Shown one piece after another: positions 7,208 through 11,713 of a DNA stretch of 11,713 nucleotides. A program made the position numbers and the translations under genes. Numbering within the stretch: the stretch's first letter is position 1; every line of letters begins with the position of its first letter. Under the pieces are notes generated by a model. That model was not told the DNA's origin and made no database searches. It saw only the letters and a list, made by a program, of their open reading frames with translations. Source of the stretch: Anaerolineales bacterium (lineage in GTDB: Bacteria; Chloroflexota; Anaerolineae; Anaerolineales; E44-bin32); contig JAUWFP010000043.1 of the NCBI GenBank assembly GCA_030606845.1, positions 1-11,713 on the forward strand, written 5' to 3'.

Positions 7208-7789
7208 ATGCCCGATCGTAGCACAAGCGAAGTCATAATTGGTGTTACAGGCCACCGCATTCTGGAGAATCCAAAGCCTATCATCGTTGGCGTGGATAAA
7301 GCGCTTCACGCCATAAAAACATCCTTTGACGCTGAACGTATCGCGATACTTTCACCCTTGGCGGAAGGTGCAGATCGAATTATCGCTGACCGTGCTCTAG
7401 CCATTGCTGGAACGAAATTGACTGCAATCCTGCCGCTGCCAGTTGAGGTGTATCAAGAAGATTTCCAATCATCCTCTTCAAGAAAGGAATTCTACGATCT
7501 CCTGCAGCTCGCGGATGAGGTAATCGAATTGCCGCGAATCATCAAACGAGAAGAGTCGTATCGCAATGCTGGAGAGTACCTGGTGGCTCGCTGTGATGTG
7601 CTGATTGCCATCTGGGATGGGCTTCCCGCCCGCGGCCCAGGTGGGACCGCTGAAGTTGTCGCATTAGCCCGTGATCAAAATCTACCTCTGGCATGGATCT
7701 ATATCAGGCCAGAGGTAAGCGAAAACGGAAAAACCGTCACCCCTGACGCCAAACATGGGGATGTATATTTCGAGCGGATCCCAGAATGA
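7208..7789 (+). CDS. Small SLOG-like (LOG/TRPM-N type) nucleotide-binding protein
   Basis: This is a single-domain Rossmann-like protein of 193 residues. It has the opening GVTGHR (12-17), SPLAEGADR (49-57) and a late GPGGT (143-147) following NAGEYLVARCDVLIAIWDG. These are hallmarks of the SLOG superfamily, which includes LOG, DprA and TRPM N-terminal domains and binds or processes nucleotide derivatives. No other domain is fused. It starts 24 bases after the ATPase stop with only a weak ribosome site, and ends 15-24 bases before the channel gene, so it is likely translated from the shared mRNA. I infer that it senses, makes or destroys the small ligand that acts on the RyR proteins. Ligand and reaction cannot be read from sequence. 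Confidence 0.7.
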   Translation: MPDRSTSEVIIGVTGHRILENPKPIIVGVDKALHAIKTSFDAERIAILSPLAEGADRIIADRALAIAGTKLTAILPLPVEVYQEDFQSSSSRKEFYDLLQLADEVIELPRIIKREESYRNAGEYLVARCDVLIAIWDGLPARGPGGTAEVVALARDQNLPLAWIYIRPEVSENGKTVTPDAKHGDVYFERIPE

Positions 7790-7804
7790 ACTGAGCACCC
7801 CCGA

Positions 7805-9598
7805 GTGGAGGGTATGATTCTGAAACACTCATCCTACGAAGAAAGAAGTGAACGTGATGTCAACCGGCGGATTCCCTGGAAGGAGTTTCGCTGGATGTTC
7901 CTGGGTGTACTGTGGTTGAGCATTCTGCTCCTTGGGTATACCGGTTTCTCGAAATACTTCTCGGCTCATAAAATACCGGCGACGTTCCTGGATGTGATCT
8001 ACGCCACCATCCAGCTCGTCGTGTTGGAATCGGGAGGCATCACTTCACCCATACCCCTGGAAGTTGAAATTGCTCGCTTCGCCCTGCCCACCCTGGCTGC
8101 CATAACCGCGGTAACAACATTGGCGATAATATTCCTTGAGCAAGCGCGACAGGTACAACTGAGATTCATCCGCAATCATGTCGTGATCTGTGGCCTCGGC
8201 CGAATGGGATCCTTGCTAGCCAATGGTTTTATCGACCACGGAGATGCCGTGGTCGTTATCGAACTTGATGATGGCAATCCACGCATCGAACAAGCCAAGG
8301 CTCGCGGTGCTATTGTCCTATCTGGCACCGCAACCGATTCGATAGTTTTGGGTCAGGCGGGGGCTCATCGAGCGTCTTCCTTGATCGCGGTTTGTGGCGA
8401 CGATCGCGTTAATGCTGAGATCGCGATTCGTGCACAGCAGGTTGTCAAAACACGCCGGCTGAAACCGCTGTATTGCCGAATCCACATCGTGGACCCACAG
8501 TTGTACGAATTACTGGTCAATAAAGAGCTTGGCGGTCAGGATTTTTCGACAATTCGTCTCGAGCTTTTCAACGTTTTTGACCAGGGTGCAAAGCTCCTGG
8601 TACAGGAGTTTCCGCCCTTCAATCCGGATGAAGAAGGGCGCGGGTCTCACATCCTGGTTGTGGGCATGGGCAACTTTGGAGAAAGTTTGATTGTACATGC
8701 AGCCCGAACCTGGACGATGGAACACCCTAGCTCTGATCACCGTCTGAAATTCACCGTTATCGATCGAGATGCTAAGCGGAAATGTGAAGTTCTTTCGATA
8801 CGTTATCCACAGCTTCCCAAGCGATGTGAACTCAAGCCTCTCTCAATTGAATTCGATTCACCGACATTCCACCGCGCCGATTTTCTCTTCTCCGGAAAGA
8901 AGAGCGTGGACGTCGACATCATCTACATTTGCCTGGATGATTACTCGCAGGGCTTAAGTGTTAGTCAAGCACTACTTCGACGATTACCTCATCAGCAAAT
9001 CCCCATCGTAATACGCACACAGGGAACTGCGAGTTTGGCTGGGTTTCTAAGCAGTAATGATGAGGGGCGAAGTGCGTTTCAGCATGTACACACCTTCAGC
9101 CTCTTGGATCGAACTTGCACACCGGATTTACTATCGAGCGGACCCCATGAATATCTGGCTCGAGCGCTTCACGAGGAATACGTGCGCCATCAAGCCAAAG
9201 CTGGAAGTGTTGAGGGGACCGCCAGTCTCAACTGGACTCAACTTCCTGAACCGATAAAGGAGGCGAACCGAAAACAGGTCGATCGTATCGGTGCAAATTT
9301 AGAGGCTGTGGGCTGCATAATCGCGCCGCTCATGGATTGGGATTCCCCCCCATTTGCATTCACACATGCAGAAACTGAGGTGATTGCACGTCGCGAGCAC
9401 GAAGGATGGTGCGACGATCTGCGTCGGGAAGGATGGGTCTTCGCCTCAGGGCTGAAGAATACTAAAAAGAAGACTCATCCCGATCTAGTAGAATGGGAGC
9501 ATCTGCCTGAACCCGAGAAAGAGAAGAACCGCGCGCCTGTTCGTGAGCTCCCGACTTTCCTGACTCGAGCAGGCTATAGGATCGATCGTCTGGCTTAA
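7805..9598 (+). CDS. Two-helix ion channel with twin Rossmann (TrkA-N/RCK) domains and tandem RyR module
   Basis: This 597-residue protein (594 from ATG 7814) sits in the inner membrane. It has TM1 at about 29-46, a pore-like segment (FLDVIYATIQLVVLESGGI) at about 60-80, and TM2 at about 95-115, followed by charged residues. Then come two NAD/nucleotide-binding Rossmann domains: GLGRMG (130-135) and GMGNFG (287-292). The second half (449-597) carries two RyR repeats, the last with EHEGWCDDLRREGW and KKTHPDLVEWEHLPEPEKEKNR. The layout is that of a ligand-gated potassium-channel-like protein, but the TVGYG filter is absent, so ion and selectivity are unknown. It is the last gene of the operon and shares its RyR module with the ATPase two genes upstream. 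It is the likely membrane effector of the system. Confidence 0.85.
   Translation: MEGMILKHSSYEERSERDVNRRIPWKEFRWMFLGVLWLSILLLGYTGFSKYFSAHKIPATFLDVIYATIQLVVLESGGITSPIPLEVEIARFALPTLAAITAVTTLAIIFLEQARQVQLRFIRNHVVICGLGRMGSLLANGFIDHGDAVVVIELDDGNPRIEQAKARGAIVLSGTATDSIVLGQAGAHRASSLIAVCGDDRVNAEIAIRAQQVVKTRRLKPLYCRIHIVDPQLYELLVNKELGGQDFSTIRLELFNVFDQGAKLLVQEFPPFNPDEEGRGSHILVVGMGNFGESLIVHAARTWTMEHPSSDHRLKFTVIDRDAKRKCEVLSIRYPQLPKRCELKPLSIEFDSPTFHRADFLFSGKKSVDVDIIYICLDDYSQGLSVSQALLRRLPHQQIPIVIRTQGTASLAGFLSSNDEGRSAFQHVHTFSLLDRTCTPDLLSSGPHEYLARALHEEYVRHQAKAGSVEGTASLNWTQLPEPIKEANRKQVDRIGANLEAVGCIIAPLMDWDSPPFAFTHAETEVIARREHEGWCDDLRREGWVFASGLKNTKKKTHPDLVEWEHLPEPEKEKNRAPVRELPTFLTRAGYRIDRLA
7808..7812 (+). promoter_or_regulatory. 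Ribosome site near the channel gene start
   Basis: GAGGG lies one base before the ATG at 7814, a short spacing. The alternative GTG at 7805 has no site at all and would contain this one within its coding sequence. I prefer 7814, with coupled translation from the preceding gene. Confidence 0.4.
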
Positions 9599-9766
9599 TT
9601 CATATACCTTGAACTGAATTTGATATGGGGATCCCCTTGGTTTTGGGGCAGTCCTTCACTAGTCAAATTCGGTAATATTCGTAAAACCCTCGCTTTCGAA
9701 GGCCTGGTTCATTCAGATCAAGGTGTTGTGCATTGATTCAATGGCGTTGTTCGTTGCGAAGGGGGC
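9599..9766. other. Spacer after the RyR operon with inverted repeats
   Basis: The 168 bases contain a perfect 10-base palindrome GGGGATCCCC (9627-9636) nested between GAATTTGA (9616-9623) and its exact complement TCAAATTC (9663-9670). I see no U-tract, so I do not call a terminator. No confident promoter for the next gene is visible, though one must lie here if that gene was transcribed separately. Confidence 0.35.
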
Positions 9767-10195
9767 ATGATGATTACTACTGGTAGGGTCTTCCGCATTT
9801 TTGTCAGCTCCACCTTCAACGATTTGAGGGTTGAACGCAACGCGCGGCAACAGTACGTCTTCACGCGCCTGCGGGAGTTTACTGCCGCCCACGGCTGCCG
9901 GTTCCAGGCGATCGACCTGCGTTGGGGGATTAGCGAGGAGGCGGGTCGCGACCAGGCGACGATGAGTATCTGCCTCAATGAAATTAAGAGCTCGCAGAAG
10001 ACCTCACTGCGTCCGAACTTCATCGTCCTCCTCGGCGACCGATACGGTTGGCGCCCACTCCCGACGCGGATCAATACGGATGAGTTCGAGGCCCTTATCG
10101 AAAATGCCTTCGATGAGGATCAGGGGCTGCTCCTTTGGGGCGACGAGAAGCCCGAGATGGAGAATGGCTGGTACCTGAAGGACGACAATGCAACC
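9767..10195 (+). pseudogene. DUF4062 (STAND-type immune sensor) gene, N-terminal part only
   Basis: The frame begins with RIFVSSTFNDLRVERN, continues with FQAIDLRWGISEEA and SICLNEI, and has FIVLLGDRYGWRPLP. This is the clear signature of the DUF4062 N-terminal domain. In bacteria and animals (NPHP3- and TEP1-like proteins) it precedes a STAND NTPase and repeat sensors. Here only about 143 residues remain, ending in WYLKDDNA, which normally precedes a conserved proline-rich stretch. At 10196 an IS end begins, and the open frame closes inside it at 10237. No continuation is found beyond the IS, so the NTPase and sensor are lost. The start is ATG 9767 or 9770, with GAAGGGGG just upstream. The operon before it is on the same strand, and together they look like parts of one defence island. 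Confidence 0.8.
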
Positions 10196-10222
10196 TGTAG
10201 TGGCCGAAAATTGTCATCCGTT
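10196..10222 (+). repeat. Left terminal inverted repeat of the IS
   Basis: It begins TGTAGTGGCCGAAAA and ends CATCCGTT. It matches the complement of the right end at 23 of 27 positions. Differences lie at positions 5, 16, 17 and 19 of the repeat. Confidence 0.8.
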
Positions 10223-10652
10223 TGTAATCCTGTGTGAATGGGTTTGGCGCCCCAGGTGCGATTATCCCGCGCGGTACGGTGAATGAGCGCCACAATCTCC
10301 TCAGAGATTGGTGGGCGACCAGTTTGTTTCCTCATCCGGGAGTATCGCTTCCACAACCACGCCAGCGCAGAAGTGTATCAGGTTGCCCGATGGCCAGTGC
10401 CGGTTTCCAGGACCGCAGCCTGCTGGCCAACACCACTATCAGGACATGCTCGTGAGGCTTGAGGGCAGGACGCATCACCTGGCGATTGAGCACGATGAGC
10501 TGCTGTGGTAGAAAGGCGTTCTCGAGCATGAGTTCCGCCTTGCTGCGTGTGAGGTCTATTGCAGCATCGGCAAATAGAGACGGATTGTCAGGTTTGACCC
10601 CCCGTTGAATGTGCTGTGCGACGGCATTCAAGATGTGTTCGAAGCATGGCAA
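10196..10652 (-). pseudogene. Transposase remnant, DDE core deleted and frameshifted
   Basis: The first part (from ATG 10652 to about 10345) reads MPCFEHILNAVAQHIQRG, then DLTRSKAELMLENAFLPQQL and PALKPHEHVLIVVLASRLRSW, up to QPDTLLRW. That is the N-terminus of an integrase-core transposase. A small deletion then shifts the frame. Homology resumes in another frame as GRPPISEEIVALIHRTARDNRTWGAKPIH (about 10315-10230), the segment ahead of the DDE catalytic domain. It then breaks straight into the IS end. The DDE residues are absent, so the element could move only with help from a full-length relative. The family is probably IS481/IS3-like; I cannot fix the group. Confidence 0.75.
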
Positions 10653-10738
10653 ATTAGTGAAATCACAGTCTGCCTTTCCTGATAGGAATTCAAGACCGTG
10701 ATTGTATCGCTCAGAGTATGTTCAAGCACATTTTCTAG

Positions 10739-10765
10739 AACGGATGTCCTTTTTCGGCCATTACA
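10739..10765 (-). repeat. Right terminal inverted repeat of the IS
   Basis: Read on the minus strand from 10765 it begins TGTAATGGCCGAAAA and ends CATCCGTT. It pairs with the left end at 10196-10222. It lies about 90 bases upstream of the transposase start, as expected for the 5' end of the element. Confidence 0.8.
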
Positions 10766-10775
10766 GCACTCCCCC

Positions 10776-11036
10776 TCACGGCTTTTTCAGTGCTTGATCA
10801 TGATGGCCGACATTGCGAAGGATTAGGGCATCACCCTCAGTCTCGAATGTAATCCTCAAGGATTTGCTTGCGCGCGCCTCCCAGATACCCTGTGTGCCCT
10901 TGATCCGTTTCACGCGGAGACCGGGGTGTCGAAGATCACCTGACATGAGACGAATGGCTTTCTGCACCCGTCCTTGGTCATCAGCTGCCAGGGATTGATA
11001 AGCCTTTTGAAATCGATTGGTAAGGATGAGGCGCAT
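10776..11036 (-). CDS. RelE/ParE-superfamily toxin
   Basis: This is a compact 86-residue protein with the fold pattern of RelE-type toxins: N-terminal LTNRFQKAYQSL helix region, HPGLRVKRIKGTQGIWEARASKSLRITF in the middle, and an ALILRNVGHHDQALKKP ending. Members usually cleave mRNA at the ribosome or inhibit gyrase; which applies here is not visible. Its ATG overlaps the antitoxin stop codon by one base (TAATG), so translation is coupled and the antitoxin is made first. Its end lies 10 bases from the IS right end, so the insertion or later deletion stopped just short of it. Family call is secure at superfamily level only. Confidence 0.8.
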   Translation of the reverse strand: MRLILTNRFQKAYQSLAADDQGRVQKAIRLMSGDLRHPGLRVKRIKGTQGIWEARASKSLRITFETEGDALILRNVGHHDQALKKP

Positions 11037-11329
11037 TAGGCTTCGCCAGCTTCAAGCGCGTCAATAAGAGCGTCGGCGTCATCGAATTGCTGGATGCGCC
11101 CTGATTCGATATCTTCGCTGGCTTCAAGTTCGCCCTTCTGCCAATACTCGCTCCAGAAATATGCCTGGCTCTTGTCGATCAGTTTCTGGGGACTCAATCT
11201 GATTGTGTCACCCTCAACAACCACTGCGATGAGGTCTCCCACTTCGATATTCGCAGCCCGCCGGACGGCTGCTGGAAGTGTGATTTGTCCGTTTCTGGTG
11301 ACCTTCGTAAGCGTAAAGTCTTCGACCAT
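11036..11329 (-). CDS. AbrB/MazE/SpoVT-type antitoxin
   Basis: The 97-residue protein has an N-terminal swapped-hairpin AbrB domain (about 6-48), with TLTKVTRNGQITLPAAVRRA, VGDLIAV and DTIRLSP. Its acidic C-terminal tail, ending FDDADALIDALEAGEA, is likely to wrap the toxin. It should dimerise on DNA, repress its own promoter and neutralise the RelE-like toxin encoded directly after it. GGGAG lies 6 bases before the ATG. Pairing of an AbrB-type antitoxin with a RelE-like toxin resembles PrlF-YhaV, not MazE-MazF. The half-site array overlapping its promoter supports autoregulation. Confidence 0.85.
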   Translation of the reverse strand: MVEDFTLTKVTRNGQITLPAAVRRAANIEVGDLIAVVVEGDTIRLSPQKLIDKSQAYFWSEYWQKGELEASEDIESGRIQQFDDADALIDALEAGEA

Positions 11330-11340
11330 ATTAATCTCCC

Positions 11341-11371
11341 ATATTACTAATGTGGTAATATACTATATTAC
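11341..11371. promoter_or_regulatory. Three-half-site operator for the toxin-antitoxin pair
   Basis: ATATTAC occurs at 11341-11347 and 11365-11371, and its complement GTAATAT at 11355-11361. The first two form an inverted repeat with a 7-base gap. The last pair overlaps the -10 box. This fits autorepression by a dimeric AbrB-type antitoxin. Confidence 0.55.
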
Positions 11372-11388
11372 AAATGCTTATCTGTCAA
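11360..11388 (-). promoter_or_regulatory. Promoter of the toxin-antitoxin operon
   Basis: On the minus strand a perfect -35 TTGACA (11383-11388), a 17-base spacer and a -10 TAGTAT (4 of 6; 11360-11365) stand about 30 bases ahead of the antitoxin start. Spacing and position are ideal, and operator half-sites overlap it. Confidence 0.7.
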
Positions 11389-11538
11389 CTAATTCAATAC
11401 TGTGTTCTGGATCCTCCTACCAGTCAATAAGTAAGGAATATGGAGCTTTGTTCCTTTAATAAAGACGTATCAGAGTAACTTGTGAATGTATAGCAGTGTG
11501 GAGTTGGGTGATGTCCTTATAATGCTGTAAAAATAAGC

Positions 11539-11605
11539 GGCGTGAGATATCCTAAAGGTTGATCAAAACCTACGCCCTGAAAGGGCACGAAAGGACACTC
11601 ACGCC
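11539..11605 (+). promoter_or_regulatory. Three-stem structured leader before a transposase gene
   Basis: An outer stem pairs GGCGTGAGATATCCT (11539-11553) with AGGACACTCACGCC (11592-11605), ending right at the start codon. Inside are two hairpins, AGGTT/AACCT (11556-11571) and GCCCT/AGGGC (11574-11586). The fold would hide the AAAGGA ribosome site (11590-11595). It may serve as IS end structure or as a translational lock. Confidence 0.5.
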
Positions 11606-11713
11606 ATGAACAGAATACCACCAAGTGAACGGATTCAGAAACAAATTAAAGCCCTGCTTGGGGGAGACTGGAAAGAGGGGGAAGATTTGGTCACGAAGTT
11701 GATCCTCCTGGGA
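11606..11713 (+). CDS. N-terminus of a transposase, probably IS256-like; runs off the window
   Basis: Thirty-six codons are visible, starting MNRIPPSERIQKQIKALLGG and continuing to TKLILLG at the window edge. The opening resembles mutator/IS256-type transposases, where a short variable N-terminus precedes an (I/L)xLGARxLxQExLE motif that would lie just outside. The structured leader directly before it also suggests an IS end. The identification is tentative because the catalytic domain is not included. Confidence 0.45.
   Translation, partial: MNRIPPSERIQKQIKALLGGDWKEGEDLVTKLILLG

Larger units (their letters stand above)
10196..10765 (-). mobile_element. Internally deleted insertion sequence (570 bp)
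   Basis: The two ends are inverted copies of each other: 23 of 27 bases match between 10196-10222 and the complement of 10739-10765, both beginning TGTARTGGCCGAAAA. Between them lies a minus-strand transposase piece with a frameshift and no catalytic core. At 570 bp it is too short for a complete copy of this kind. The element interrupts the DUF4062 gene. The flanking bases (caacc before, gcact after) are not a duplication, which suggests that a deletion followed insertion. Confidence 0.8.

Noticed and set aside
7805..9598. Calling the channel gene a plain TrkA potassium uptake subunit
   Set aside because: TrkA has no membrane helices and no RyR domains. The two helices and tandem RyR module make it a different protein class.
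9627..9636. GGGGATCCCC palindrome as a terminator of the RyR operon
   Set aside because: It has no loop and no U-tract on either strand, so it is recorded only as a palindrome in the spacer.
10095..10295. Minus-strand frame across the DUF4062/IS boundary
   Set aside because: It mixes antisense DUF4062 with IS sequence in a third frame and matches neither protein.
1..11713. CRISPR array, tRNA, rRNA or attachment site
   Set aside because: I found no regularly spaced direct repeats, no cloverleaf with a conserved T-loop, and no flanking direct repeat that would mark an integrated element.

Overview
The window looks like chromosomal accessory DNA from a mid-GC bacterium, probably an uncultured Chloroflexota (Anaerolineae-like). 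That placement rests on style only: a MalT-type LuxR regulator, a TIR / membrane / Ala-Glu-rich coiled-coil protein of the kind normally followed by WD40 repeats, RyR-domain signalling proteins and many transposon scars. No rRNA, tRNA or other phylogenetic marker is present.

Layout. Positions 1-2030 (minus strand) hold the end of a sugar-uptake locus: the C-terminal scrap of an ABC sugar-binding protein, an intergenic stem-loop, an intact FGGY/xylulokinase-type sugar kinase and an intrinsic terminator. After a gene-poor stretch (2017-2413) come two truncated genes joined tail to tail at a CTGCAG palindrome: a MalT/LuxR ATPase (plus) and a TIR-transmembrane-coiled-coil protein (minus). A roughly 100-bp degenerate copy of the TIR gene follows.

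The centrepiece (4440-9598, plus) is a compact three-gene operon with a good sigma-70-like promoter and a perfect palindrome just downstream of its -10 box. It encodes (i) an AAA+ ATPase with a C-terminal tandem RyR module and a possible ribokinase-like N-terminus, (ii) a small stand-alone SLOG-like Rossmann protein, and (iii) a two-helix channel with two Rossmann/TrkA-N-type domains and the same kind of tandem RyR module, whose pore has no canonical TVGYG filter. My inference is a ligand-gated membrane signalling or immunity system: SLOG senses or processes a nucleotide, the RyR modules read a shared ligand, and the ATPase and channel carry out the response.

Downstream, a DUF4062 (STAND-type immune sensor) gene is cut off by a 570-bp internally deleted IS copy (10196-10765) with clear terminal inverted repeats. 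An AbrB-type antitoxin / RelE-like toxin pair follows (10776-11329, minus) with a textbook promoter overlapped by three operator half-sites. The right edge enters another transposase gene (probably IS256-like) preceded by a three-stem leader whose outer stem ends at the start codon. Overall this is a defence/accessory island with one intact multi-gene system surrounded by broken TIR, STAND and transposon genes.
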